Below, in pieces: positions 42,927-51,611 of a stretch of 64,000 nucleotides of DNA. Below the pieces are notes generated by a model, which saw only the letters and a list, made by a program, of their open reading frames with translations, was not told the origin of the DNA and did no database searches. Within the stretch, counting starts at the first letter, position 1, and every line of letters starts with the position of its first letter. Source of the DNA: Erysipelotrichaceae bacterium OPF54. GTDB lineage: Bacteria; Bacillota_I; Bacilli_A; Erysipelotrichales; Erysipelotrichaceae. The stretch is taken from the NCBI GenBank assembly GCA_022834735.1, contig BQKD01000001.1, forward strand, positions 783,659 through 847,658, given 5' to 3'. The position numbers and the translations under genes were made by a program.

Positions 42927-44715
42927 ACTGCTGCGGGCCTATCTCGCTTTCATGATCGGTTTCGTCGTGTGGACCGGGCTTTTTCATCTGTATCCGAAAG
43001 CTCTTTCGCTGGCTGCCGATCATGGCTGGGTGCAGGTGGTGTGCACGAACGGACAGCTTGATCGGATCGAAACGATCGTAAGAGAGGGAATAAGACAAAA
43101 GGTGCCGGTGGAAACGATCGGGGAACAGATCGACAGGCAGATGGGACACAAATTTTATTCGCAGCTGGTGATCAGTGCAGATCACGAGGGATACAGCGAT
43201 CGCTCCATCCTTACGTTTCATGGGATGGTGCCCAACGAAGCGGTCAATAAATACAGCACCCTGATCCAGGATCCGGAATTTGTGGTGGAAATGTTTCCGG
43301 TGCTGCAGAGCTTTTTTATCCAGTATGAAAGCCTGATCTTGTGCGCTGCCATCGCTGCGGCGACCCTCTTTTTTGTGCTGGCCAAACATATCCCGGTCCT
43401 GAAACTTCGTCCGGTTCTGTCGTTGTCTTTTGTGAAAACGATGACGGGCCAGCTTTTTGGCATTTTCGGGGCAGCGATCATATCGTTTTGTGTGCTGTTC
43501 GGTTTGATGTATATGGAGCGGTACACACTGATCGACGGGATCCAGAATCTGGTGGACTGGCGTCAGAAGATGGATGAGCGGCTGCAAAAGATCGAAAAGG
43601 AGCTGAGCAGTTTATCGGAAGACAAGGAAATGCACAAAGCGATCCGGAAGTATCTTCCAAAGAGCGCACAGGCGTTTTTATACGGCTCGGACGGCAACTT
43701 CATGGATGCCATCAATTCGAGCGATCCCGATATGCTGGATTACACGTCGCATCTCGAACCGGTTTATTATTCGAAGTATATTCCGATCGATTCCGGAAAG
43801 GATGAGGTGCTGCTGACGATCACGGATTATCCGTTCCTGAAAGAAATCAGGATCTATGTGGCTGGGGCATTTCTGTACAGTTCGTTCATCGTGCTTTTCT
43901 GGCTTCATTTTTATATGAGCGGGCTGATCACAAGGATCCGTATCCTGGAAAAGCATGTGGAGGCGTTTTCGCTGGGCGACTGGGAGTATCCGATCGCGGC
44001 TGGGAACAAAGATGAGCTCGATCATCTGGGAATGGAGCTGGAACAGATGCGTATTTCCTATATGGAAAAAACGGAACAGGAACGAAAGGCGCAGCGGGCG
44101 AATCAGGCGCTTATTACCGATCTTTCTCATGATCTGCGGACGCCGCTGACCGTGTTGAAAGGATATCTGGAAATTATAAGCCGGCAGGATCCGATCGGGG
44201 ACGAAAAAGCGAAAAGGTATATCGTGCTGGCAAACGAGAAAGCGGATCAGATCAAAGAGCTTTCCGATCGATTGTTTGAAGTGGCGCTGGTGGGCCGAAA
44301 AAGAGTGACGCTTCATAAAGAGGCGGTAAAAAGCTGGCGTATGGAAAAGATGGTGGAGGAGCGCTGCCGCAGTCTGGAACAGCGTGGTTTTACTGTATAC
44401 AGGACAACAGAGGTCAAATACGAAGAGTATGAGATCGACCGGATCGCGTTTGTACGTATCCTGGATAACGTGTTTTCCAATCTAGAAAAATACGCGGATC
44501 CGGCATGCGGGATCGAGGTCCGTTTTATGGCAGATGACAGTATGAAACTGCATGTCGTCAATGCAAAACGAATGAAAAAGGATCAGGAAAGCGCGCGGGT
44601 CGGTCTGCAGAGCGTCCGCAAGCTGCTCAAGGCACAGCAGGGCAGCCTGCAGATCCGCGAGACCGAAACGATGTTTGAACAGACGATCCGGATCCCTCGA
44701 TCAGGCAAGGAATAG
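42916..44715 (+). CDS. Histidine kinase with four membrane helices and a short ATP domain
   Basis: A 599-aa kinase starting at GTG 42916, behind AAGAGGG, inside the regulator gene. Helices at about residues 7-27, 138-160, 183-205 and 315-335 create two outside loops, more than the usual two-helix layout. HAMP-like linker, then H-box ITDLSHDLRTPLTVLKGYLEII and N-box RILDNVFSNLEKYA. The expected G1 DxGxG is absent (VVNAKRMKKDQES), while a G2-like VGLQSVRKLL remains. This partial degeneration occurs in some VanS-like kinases but could lower activity. The signal is unknown. Confidence 0.87.
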   Translation: MKSRLLRAYLAFMIGFVVWTGLFHLYPKALSLAADHGWVQVVCTNGQLDRIETIVREGIRQKVPVETIGEQIDRQMGHKFYSQLVISADHEGYSDRSILTFHGMVPNEAVNKYSTLIQDPEFVVEMFPVLQSFFIQYESLILCAAIAAATLFFVLAKHIPVLKLRPVLSLSFVKTMTGQLFGIFGAAIISFCVLFGLMYMERYTLIDGIQNLVDWRQKMDERLQKIEKELSSLSEDKEMHKAIRKYLPKSAQAFLYGSDGNFMDAINSSDPDMLDYTSHLEPVYYSKYIPIDSGKDEVLLTITDYPFLKEIRIYVAGAFLYSSFIVLFWLHFYMSGLITRIRILEKHVEAFSLGDWEYPIAAGNKDELDHLGMELEQMRISYMEKTEQERKAQRANQALITDLSHDLRTPLTVLKGYLEIISRQDPIGDEKAKRYIVLANEKADQIKELSDRLFEVALVGRKRVTLHKEAVKSWRMEKMVEERCRSLEQRGFTVYRTTEVKYEEYEIDRIAFVRILDNVFSNLEKYADPACGIEVRFMADDSMKLHVVNAKRMKKDQESARVGLQSVRKLLKAQQGSLQIRETETMFEQTIRIPRSGKE

Positions 44716-44738
44716 AAGACGATCCTATAGCGAAAAGG

Positions 44739-44767
44739 ATGACAATTTTATAAGTATTATGTACAAT
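44739..44767 (+). promoter_or_regulatory. Promoter and AT-rich dyad of the toxin-antitoxin operon
   Basis: ATGACA (44739-44744), 17-base spacer, TACAAT (44762-44767). Just downstream, GTATATATAAATAGTATATA is a dyad that reaches the AGGAGG, a natural place for RelB autorepression. Confidence 0.6.
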
Positions 44768-44799
44768 GTATATATAAATAGTATATAGGAGGTATATAT

Positions 44800-45078
44800 A
44801 TGCCACAAGTTAGCGTAAATATAAGAATGGATCGCGAATTGAAAAAAGAGTTTGAATCATTTTGCAGCGAAATGGGCATGTCTATGACTACAGCTTTTAC
44901 GATTTTCGCAAAAAAAACAGTCCGTGAAGAGAGGATACCATTTGAAATCGGCTTTGAATATCCAAACGGACAGCTCTTGAAAGCAATTGAGAATGTGGAA
45001 AAAGGGAAAAATCTGAGTCGTACATTTTATTCAATTAAAGATTTGATGGAGGACCTGGATGCTGGCGATTCGATATGA
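44800..45078 (+). CDS. RelB/DinJ-family antitoxin
   Basis: A 92-aa antitoxin. The N-terminus VSVNIRMDRELKKEFESFCSEMGMSMTTAFTIFAKKTVREERIPFEI is a ribbon-helix-helix DNA-binding domain of the RelB/DinJ type; the acidic C-terminus should wrap the toxin. TAGGAGGTATATAT precedes ATG 44800. It overlaps the toxin frame by 20 bases. By family it represses its own operon together with the toxin. Confidence 0.9.
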   Translation: MPQVSVNIRMDRELKKEFESFCSEMGMSMTTAFTIFAKKTVREERIPFEIGFEYPNGQLLKAIENVEKGKNLSRTFYSIKDLMEDLDAGDSI

Positions 45079-45333
45079 AAAAGGATTCAAAAAATCTTAT
45101 AAAAGAGTAAAAAAGCGTGGTTATAATACTGCTTTGCTATATGATGTGATACAGTTGCTGATTGAAGAAAAAAGTTGCCAGAACGGTATCGCGATCATGC
45201 TCTGGTCGGATTTAACAGAAATATTCGGGAATGCCATATTACTCCCGATTGGCTACTAGTATACGAAATTGATCATGATGAACTAATCCTTTATCTTGTA
45301 GATACAGGTTCGCATAGTGATCTTTTTAGATAA
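45059..45333 (+). pseudogene. YafQ-family mRNA-interferase toxin, frameshifted
   Basis: Starts in the YafQ pattern (LAIRYEKGFKKSYKRVKKRGYNTALLYDVIQLL), then loses frame at a run of six A residues (45168-45173) and stops at 45259 after 66 residues. In the -1 frame the family sequence resumes at once: LPERYRDHALVGF, then RECHITPDWLLVYEI and LVDTGSHSDLF, ending at TAA 45331-45333. One missing A explains it. The restored protein would be 91 aa, normal for YafQ, with the catalytic-type His and Asp residues present. It could be a dead toxin, a sequencing error in a homopolymer, or a gene rescued by slippage. An IS element abuts its end. Confidence 0.8.
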
Positions 45334-47051
45334 AAACAAACTCAGGAGATTCTCCAATGTCATTAAGTTAGATGGATCATCGAACTTAACGCATGATATC
45401 CTTGTTAAGTTAAGCTTCAGGTCAAATGAGACCCGGAGCTTTCTTCTTTTCCGGCGCACGACGAAAAGACAATTTTTTCTTCTTAAAAAAATTGCTATTT
45501 GTCCCATTTGTGATGTAAAATATCACTGTTTTTAAGTGGCTGTTATGCCGGTCTATGCTGGAATGCATGTACTCGCTGCGCTCTCATATTCCGTTTGTAA
45601 CAGCGGTCTGGTCTGATTGGGATCAGACCTTTTTTGATCCTTTCTTCCAGCTCCCTGGCTCCGATCTTTCTTTTCAGGAACTTTTTGATGTTTGTCGTTC
45701 CTATGCTGAAATTGGCTTTATATTCGTACTTCTTATCTTTCTTCTGTTCGATCGGCACCGCATGGATCATCAGCGCGGTCAGATTATGGAGGGTCAGTGC
45801 ACCATAGATTTCCTGGCGGATGAATTTTCTTTTCTTCGAATGAAAATCAAGCATCCCGATCGTGTATTTCAGCTTTCGGAATCCCACTTCTTCGTTCCAC
45901 CGCAGATGATACAGCTCTTTCAGATCATCGAGAGAGAACTTCTCTGGCGGCAGGTTCGTTATCAGGCACTCGTATTCTCCTTTTTTCACCTCGATCCTGA
46001 CGACCCGGAATTCAATTGGATATTCTTCGGCTCCGCCTTTTGGCATATATTCGAAATTGATATTCCATGCAAAATATTTGTACAGCTCAGGATGTTCTTT
46101 CACTTCATTGGTCTGTTTTCTTGTCAGGATCCGTTTGATCTTCTGATCAAATTCGCTATCCGGCAGCTCAAAAGTAGAAAGAATACCGTTCGATCGGATA
46201 TCCTTGCAGCGGATCACAAACTTCTGGCCGTTCTCCATACAGAAAGCGAACAGCTCATAGTTTTCAAATCCCCGGTCGGCACAGATGATCGATCCGGCCG
46301 GATACCGATGATCACGGATCAGCCTTTTCAGAGCGGCACATTCGCCCGTCTTGCGGGACGAGTCGATCGAAACATCCAGGAAGAGATCGTTGAGACAATC
46401 ATAGAGGGCGTTGAGATGAAGCTGGGAGAACGGACGTGCCGAGCCGGTCTGGCATAAGGTCTCTTCATCATCGGGGTCAAAAGGGATATTGACATCCGAT
46501 CCATCCATGGCTAATACACGATATCCTTTGAGCAAAGAAGGAGAACGGGAAAAAGACATGAGATGAAGGATGTGCAGAAAAGCTTCGGGATCCAGCTTGC
46601 TGCGCTGCTGGCAGAAAGCAGAAGCGGTGACAGAGAATTTAGGATCATCAAAGAAGTTGGCAAGTTCGGTCGGCAAAGAAGCGGAACCCATCTGGATGAT
46701 CAACGGAATGAGGATGCGGGCAGGGAGCTTGCGGTTTCTGGAAAAATCGGCAATGGGGTCTGACGAATAACAGGCGATATCATCGACAACGGATTGAACA
46801 GCGGATTCGAACTGACGGCGGATAGTGCATAAGGAATTATAAGATTTCATAAAAAATACCTCCTACAATTCCTTCGGATTATGAAATTAAGCGTCGAAAA
46901 AGCTTGTCAAGTGCTTTTTTTGCGAAATTTCGAAGATCATCTGAACAAAAAACTCGAAAAAAAGAAGACCCTCTATTCTCATAAGAGAGTCTTCCTGAGG
47001 CGAAAATCGCCTAACTTAATGACATTGGGAGATTCTCCTGAGTTTGTTTTT
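45332..47051. mobile_element. IS4-family insertion sequence, 1720 bp
   Basis: Bounded by inverted repeats of about 40 bases at 45332-45371 and 47011-47051 that differ by one substitution and one single-base indel; both begin AAAAACAAACTCAGGAGA. It carries one intact transposase gene on the minus strand. The flanks (TTTTTAGAT and GCGTATTT) show no target duplication that I can see. The element sits exactly between the toxin stop codon and the 3' end of yaaA. Confidence 0.88.
45543..46850 (-). CDS. IS4-family DDE transposase
   Basis: A 435-aa transposase with catalytic acids in VLAMDGSDV and IICADRGFENYE and the IS4 YREK signature in YHLRWNEEVGFRKLK (Tyr-x2-Arg-x3-Glu-x6-Lys). A beta-strand insertion lies between the second Asp and the Glu, as in this family. 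The C-terminus is basic. TAGGAGGTATTTTTT precedes ATG 46850. No frameshift or stop, so the element may be active. Confidence 0.93.
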   Translation of the reverse strand: MKSYNSLCTIRRQFESAVQSVVDDIACYSSDPIADFSRNRKLPARILIPLIIQMGSASLPTELANFFDDPKFSVTASAFCQQRSKLDPEAFLHILHLMSFSRSPSLLKGYRVLAMDGSDVNIPFDPDDEETLCQTGSARPFSQLHLNALYDCLNDLFLDVSIDSSRKTGECAALKRLIRDHRYPAGSIICADRGFENYELFAFCMENGQKFVIRCKDIRSNGILSTFELPDSEFDQKIKRILTRKQTNEVKEHPELYKYFAWNINFEYMPKGGAEEYPIEFRVVRIEVKKGEYECLITNLPPEKFSLDDLKELYHLRWNEEVGFRKLKYTIGMLDFHSKKRKFIRQEIYGALTLHNLTALMIHAVPIEQKKDKKYEYKANFSIGTTNIKKFLKRKIGARELEERIKKGLIPIRPDRCYKRNMRAQRVHAFQHRPA

Positions 47052-47057
47052 GCGTAT

Positions 47058-47768
47058 TTACTTGATCTTTTGAAAGATATACAACGTTTCATTGGAACGT
47101 TCCGGACAGAATCTGAAGTCCTGGCGGTCGAATTTCTGGATCTGTTCGATCCGCTCTACCTTGTTTTCGGCCATATAGCGCACCATCTCGCCGCGCGCCA
47201 TCTTGACATAAACGCCTTTTTCTTTTCCGTCCGCATCCAGAAAGCGCACATCGATCAACGGCTTGTAGGGCCGGATGCATTTTGCGTATTCCTCGCTGGC
47301 CAGATTCAGGATCACCTCGTCGTTCAGCGCGTCCGCGATCTTTTTGTTCCAGAACGTATACAAGGAGCCGGGAGAAAAAGGAAGCTTTGTCTGCATTTCC
47401 AGACGGTATTCCTCGATCTCATCGAGCGGCCGGACAAGGCCGTACAGTCCGGAAAGGATGCGCAGGTGCTCGTTCACATAATCGAGCTGTTCATTAGTAA
47501 ATATGCCGGGAGCCATATACTGAAACGCGATTCCGGAATAACAGAGCAGGGCACAGCCCCGGTTGGGATGTTTTGTATGAAACAGGTCGTACACTTTTGG
47601 AAGCATCCTGTCGCTGATCTTCATCGTCTTTTTCAGTGTGTCTGGATCAAGGGTGGAAAGTTCCTTGCGCAGAAGCGCGCTTTCCTGCTGAAAAAGCGGC
47701 GTTGTATAGGGAAGCTCGAAATCGTCCTTGAACTTCATTTGTTTCGTTGGCGCAATAATAATTTTCAT
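47058..47768 (-). CDS. yaaA: YaaA-family peroxide stress protein
   Basis: A 236-aa DUF328/YaaA protein: MKIIIAPTKQMKF at the N-terminus, YSGIAFQYMAP, LSGLYGLVRPLDEIEEYRLEMQTKL and a C-terminal FDRQDFRFCPERS. E. coli YaaA lowers free iron during peroxide stress and binds DNA. The IS4 element ends only 6 bases beyond its stop. No ribosome binding site precedes the ATG and the promoter places the transcript start at or next to it (see finding). Confidence 0.88.
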   Translation of the reverse strand: MKIIIAPTKQMKFKDDFELPYTTPLFQQESALLRKELSTLDPDTLKKTMKISDRMLPKVYDLFHTKHPNRGCALLCYSGIAFQYMAPGIFTNEQLDYVNEHLRILSGLYGLVRPLDEIEEYRLEMQTKLPFSPGSLYTFWNKKIADALNDEVILNLASEEYAKCIRPYKPLIDVRFLDADGKEKGVYVKMARGEMVRYMAENKVERIEQIQKFDRQDFRFCPERSNETLYIFQKIK

Positions 47769-47774
47769 GGCTAC

Positions 47775-47803
47775 ATCTTAACAGTTAGAAAATATCGTAA
47801 CAA
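47775..47803 (-). promoter_or_regulatory. Promoter of yaaA
   Basis: Minus strand TTGTTA (47798-47803), 17-base spacer, TAAGAT (47775-47780). The ATG begins at 47768, so the transcript may be leaderless. Confidence 0.5.
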
Positions 47804-47814
47804 ATACAACATCC

Positions 47815-47919
47815 TCTTTTCAGGAAGATCTGGTGGGCAGCGATGCCTGCCTTTTTGCCTGACGCCCACTGCAGGGCGTTTACCTGCTCGGCTGGTCTTC
47901 CGGCCTCTGCAGGGTACTT
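47815..47919 (-). ncRNA. Possible omega RNA of the IS607-type TnpB
   Basis: The stretch 3' of tnpB is rich in complementary blocks on the minus strand (CCCTGCAG repeated; GGGCGTCAGGC with GCCTGCC-like partners). TnpB nucleases use such element-end RNAs as guides. Placement is by analogy only. Confidence 0.3.
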
Positions 47920-49200
47920 TTAAGATCTTGGGACCTTATAGCGGACAAGGTCCGTCTTTAAGTTGTGTTCCACACACTGCCGATAGAGTGTGTCGTTCCA
48001 TGCGTCCATCTTCTGCATCTCCTTTTTGAGGATGTTCAGACTTCCATTCAGGTCCGCATTGATCACGGTGCCGTCATGGCTCCGGAACAGGCCGCGGTGC
48101 ACACGACGGCCCATGTATTCCTTGTGCTTCCTGCATTCCTCGTCGTCAAGGAAGCTGCACTTGCTGGTATAGCTCTCCTCCGTGCAGACAGCTCTTATGC
48201 CTGCCATCCGGCATTTGTAGCAGAGCATGCTGATGAACATATTGAAGGGAATCTGGCAGAAATTCTGGTTCGTCCGCTTTCCCATATCCGTGTCTTGTTT
48301 CCATCCTTTGCTGTGACCGATGACCACCGTGTCGATCTGGCTGGAAACGAAATGATTCACGAGATATCGGGTCGCTTTGTGCATGTAATCCAAGATGCGG
48401 TTGTTTCTTCTCAGATACATCGCACGGATGCGGACGGTCATGTTCTGCCCGTTTTTCTTCCTGGCTTCCGCCTTCGCTTTCGCTATCGCCTTGTTCGATC
48501 TCTGATTGATCGATTTCAGGTACTTCCCGTCAATGAGGACGGGTCCTGATACATTGGAACAGCATACGGCCAGGTTGTTCACGCCGAGATCCAATGCCGC
48601 GATGCGGGACGGTCCTTCTTTAAGTTCAGGGAGCTCTTCCCTGTAGCCGACCTCTACCGCAAAGGCACCGCCTGCAGGAACGATGCGGACGAACTGTACC
48701 TTGGCCGGATCCGCCCCGGTGGGGATATAGAGTTCCGTGCCGGAAAGGTGGATGATGCCTTTCTGAAGCCACGGACGGCTGATGGCACCTTTTTCATAAT
48801 GGAGCACCTGCCTCCCCTTTGTCTTGTCCATGTATCCAGGCAGTTTGGGACGATCCTGCAATTTTCCTTCCCGGTGCAGAGCGTTGAGGGTCAGAAAAGA
48901 TCTGCAGGCCTCGTCCGCCATCATCTGCACATGTTTGGCCACCTTGGCGGGAAGAGCACGGTAATCCGGCTGATTCTCATGCGTGAAGTCCGCGTTGACC
49001 TTCCGGTATCCCGGAAAACACCGATGCTCGAAGAAATACTGACGCATCGCATAGAGCGTCGAATTGTAAAGGTTCTTGCTCCGGAATGTCAGATCGTCGA
49101 GTTCCCTGAAGGCAGGATCATCCTTTCTGAACAGATGCTTCTCTGTCAGGGTGATGGTCTCTGCCTTTCTCTTCCTGCTCTTCTGGTTCATGCTTCTCAT
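47920..49200 (-). CDS. tnpB: TnpB, RNA-guided nuclease of the IS607 element
   Basis: A 426-aa TnpB. RuvC catalytic residues: Asp in IAALDLGVNNLAVC, Glu in AVCTEESYTSKC, Asp in VINADLNGSLNIL. Between the last two, CSFLDDEECRKHKEYMGRRVHRGLFRS is the variant finger region seen in IS607/IS1341-type TnpB, with fewer cysteines than the canonical four. I choose ATG 49200, seven bases behind AAGGAGG; an upstream ATG at 49218 overlaps that site. It overlaps tnpA by 83 bases. It promotes element retention by guided DNA cleavage rather than transposition. Confidence 0.87.
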   Translation of the reverse strand: MRSMNQKSRKRKAETITLTEKHLFRKDDPAFRELDDLTFRSKNLYNSTLYAMRQYFFEHRCFPGYRKVNADFTHENQPDYRALPAKVAKHVQMMADEACRSFLTLNALHREGKLQDRPKLPGYMDKTKGRQVLHYEKGAISRPWLQKGIIHLSGTELYIPTGADPAKVQFVRIVPAGGAFAVEVGYREELPELKEGPSRIAALDLGVNNLAVCCSNVSGPVLIDGKYLKSINQRSNKAIAKAKAEARKKNGQNMTVRIRAMYLRRNNRILDYMHKATRYLVNHFVSSQIDTVVIGHSKGWKQDTDMGKRTNQNFCQIPFNMFISMLCYKCRMAGIRAVCTEESYTSKCSFLDDEECRKHKEYMGRRVHRGLFRSHDGTVINADLNGSLNILKKEMQKMDAWNDTLYRQCVEHNLKTDLVRYKVPRS

Positions 49201-49864
49201 GGATGTCCTCCTTTCCATCGTCTGAAAGCATCATCTCCGCTTTCTCTTTGACCGTTCTCCGCATGCCGTACAGCTTTCCGGAAAAGGAGTGAATGATAGA
49301 GATGATGTCCTGAGCGAGTTCCTCTTCCATCGTCTTGTCTTCGCTGGAGACGACGATGATATCCGTGTCGAAATGGCTGCATACCCTCTTCAGGTAATTG
49401 AACCCGAAGCGGGTCAGTCTGTCCCTGTAATGGATATAGATCCGGCGAATGTTGCCTTGCATGACCTCGTCCAGCAGGGCATTCAGTCCTTTTCGGTCGT
49501 CGTTCAGTCCGGATGCGACATCCGACCACACGGTCAGCTGATGCGGATCATGAAGAGCGGCGTAGGCACAGACCTTCTCGATCTGCCTGTCTAGGTCGCC
49601 CCTGGTCTTCTGCTTGTGTGTGGATACCCTGGCATAGACGGCGTCCTTTCTCTCATTGTTGCGGTCGTCGATGAGCAGACCGGCCGAAGCAAGTACCTTT
49701 TCCAGGGAATCCCGGGTGATCATCCGTCTTCCGGTCTCCGTGCGTATGCATTTGAGCTGCCCTTCGTTGCAGTATCGTTGGACGGTGCGGACGTGGATAT
49801 TGAGCATCTCGGCGGCTTCTCCGGGCTTGTAGAGGTCCTTGTCCAGGGATGTGAGTTTTACCAT
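49118..49864 (-). CDS. tnpA: IS607-family serine recombinase TnpA
   Basis: A 248-aa recombinase with the inverted domain order typical of IS607: an N-terminal MerR-like helix-turn-helix (YKPGEAAEMLNIHVRTVQRYCNEGQL) followed by a resolvase catalytic domain with the nucleophilic serine in YARVSTHKQK and arginines in YRDRLTRFGFNYL. The C-terminal tail is acidic and overlaps tnpB. AAAGGAGGAACCGCC precedes ATG 49864. Confidence 0.93.
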   Translation of the reverse strand: MVKLTSLDKDLYKPGEAAEMLNIHVRTVQRYCNEGQLKCIRTETGRRMITRDSLEKVLASAGLLIDDRNNERKDAVYARVSTHKQKTRGDLDRQIEKVCAYAALHDPHQLTVWSDVASGLNDDRKGLNALLDEVMQGNIRRIYIHYRDRLTRFGFNYLKRVCSHFDTDIIVVSSEDKTMEEELAQDIISIIHSFSGKLYGMRRTVKEKAEMMLSDDGKEDIHEKHEPEEQEEKGRDHHPDREASVQKG

Positions 49865-49979
49865 GGCGGTTCCTCCTTTCCTGATGCATACATGATACCG
49901 TGTTTATCATGAAAAAGAAAGAAGATATGCACTAAAAGCAACATATAATGTCATATGTTCCAATATATAGGATCTGATG

Positions 49980-51611
49980 TCAACACATTTTTTTGTTGTG
50001 CAGAGCATAGAGACGGTCGGCATTGTTGATAAGCAGAGGCCGGTGGGTCGTGATCACAATAACTTTTTTCTGTTTCAGTTTATTCAGAGCTTCATAGACT
50101 GTTTCTTCGCTCTTTTGATCGAGGGCAGACGTGGGTTCGTCAAGCAGGAGGATATTTGCATCGCATACGAGTGCCTGCATCAAAGCGATCTTCTGCCGCT
50201 GGCCGCCCGACAGATTCGAACCACCTTCTTCGATCATCGTGTCCATTTCGCATTCGTTCCAGCCGACCGATTTCGCAGCTTTTTTCAGTTCTTCTTCGTT
50301 TAAAGGTCTGGATGCGGCCAGTTCGATATTTTCCCGGATGGTTCCGCGAAACAGGACGGGATCCTGCCCGAATAAGCGGATCTTCTTTCTTGTATCAAAA
50401 AGGCCGGATCCACGTTGTTTCCCATTCCACATGATTGTTCCGTGTTCTGCGCGCTTCCATCCCTGGATGACATCGAACAAGGTCGATTTTCCGCTTCCCG
50501 AAGGCGCTTTTAAAACAGTCAGCTCGCCTTGTTTCGCAAACAGACAAACGTCCTGCAGGATCGGCTGGTTTCCATAGGAAAAATCGATGTGCTCCACCTT
50601 TAAAGACGTAACCAGTTCTTGAAAAGATGCAGCTTTGTCTTCTTTTCGTTCAGCCCCGTTCAGCTGGCTGATCGTATCGAGCACCCGGCGGGCATGGATA
50701 GCTGTTTTGGCCAGTTCGTTGTGCATCGTTCCAAAGCCGGCAAACAAATTGTTCACGAACGTCTGCATCGAGACGGCCAGAACGACATTGCCGACAGGAA
50801 AAGCGGGATCCAGAACCGAAAAACGCAAGGTGAAGACGATCAGGATCAGTTCGCCTAGTCTGGGCAAAGTCTTTAATAAGACTTCTGTTTTTGCCAGCTG
50901 GTCGGCCATGGTCCGGATCTGAAAGCAGCATCGGTCGAACTGGTCCAGTTTCAGCGATTTCAGATCCATCGTTCTGATGGTTTCCATGTTGGCCAGATTG
51001 TCGTTGAAAACCTGGTTCAGATGGTCGTTTTTTGTTTGCAGCGCAGCATGCAGATCTTCGATCGTTTTTGTGAACCGGATCGTGAAGAGTGACAAAACGA
51101 GACCGAGTCCGATCGAAAGCAGGGCGATTTTCCACTGCAGGATCCAGAGAACGGCTAGTGCGCTCATACCGGTCAGGACCGGTTCCAGTATTTTCAGACC
51201 GAAACCTTGAAAGAAGAATTCGGAAAGGCTTTGCGCGCAATCGTTCAGGATCCGGGTCAGTGTTTCGTCGAAAGATACGAAAGAGGCGGACGGATCTCTT
51301 CGGTTCCATGCGCAGAGCAGTTTCCATTGAAAGCGTGCGGACAGCTTTTCGGCAGCCCATGAATTGAGGCGGTATCCGTATACGACCGGTACGCGCAGGC
51401 AAACGATCACAAAAAGTACGAGAACGAATGTGCTGAGCGGATCCCAGGCCCAATCGTTCACCCGATCAATGGCCCTGGCAAGAAACCAGGATACGATCCA
51501 TGCCGAAGCGAACCACGGCAGGGAAGCAAGGATGGCGCCCAGGATGGAAAGGTTCCAGTATTTCGGGCTTTCTTTTATGAGAAGCCCGATCGTTTTCCAT
51601 GTCTTATTCAT
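49980..51611 (-). CDS. ABC exporter half-transporter, subunit 2
   Basis: A 543-aa type I ABC exporter half. Membrane domain about 20-300; ATPase domain with Walker A APSGSGKST, Q-loop LFGQDPVLFRGTIREN, signature NLSGGQRQK, Walker B ILLLDEPTS and H-loop TTHRP. ATG 51611 follows AAGGGC and overlaps the partner gene by 8 bases. With that gene it should form a heterodimeric exporter. The preceding leader region suggests antibiotic-type or other translation-linked control. The IS607 element lies 10 or so bases beyond its stop, without damage to the gene. Confidence 0.85.
   Translation of the reverse strand: MNKTWKTIGLLIKESPKYWNLSILGAILASLPWFASAWIVSWFLARAIDRVNDWAWDPLSTFVLVLFVIVCLRVPVVYGYRLNSWAAEKLSARFQWKLLCAWNRRDPSASFVSFDETLTRILNDCAQSLSEFFFQGFGLKILEPVLTGMSALAVLWILQWKIALLSIGLGLVLSLFTIRFTKTIEDLHAALQTKNDHLNQVFNDNLANMETIRTMDLKSLKLDQFDRCCFQIRTMADQLAKTEVLLKTLPRLGELILIVFTLRFSVLDPAFPVGNVVLAVSMQTFVNNLFAGFGTMHNELAKTAIHARRVLDTISQLNGAERKEDKAASFQELVTSLKVEHIDFSYGNQPILQDVCLFAKQGELTVLKAPSGSGKSTLFDVIQGWKRAEHGTIMWNGKQRGSGLFDTRKKIRLFGQDPVLFRGTIRENIELAASRPLNEEELKKAAKSVGWNECEMDTMIEEGGSNLSGGQRQKIALMQALVCDANILLLDEPTSALDQKSEETVYEALNKLKQKKVIVITTHRPLLINNADRLYALHNKKMC

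Larger units (their letters stand above)
47800..49970 (-). mobile_element. IS607-family element (approximate limits)
   Basis: Defined by a serine recombinase gene overlapping a tnpB gene. Beyond tnpB lies about 120 bases of GC-rich foldable DNA (47815-47919), then AT-rich yaaA promoter DNA; beyond tnpA lies AT-rich DNA up to the ABC gene at 49980. IS607 elements have no clear terminal repeats or target duplication, so the ends are estimates. Confidence 0.7.

Noticed and set aside
45555..46457. 300-codon plus-strand ORF within the IS4 element.
   Set aside because: Antisense shadow of the transposase; no start site and no domain.
46881..48029. 382-codon plus-strand ORF.
   Set aside because: It is antisense to yaaA and the IS607 tail, has no ribosome binding site and shows no domain.
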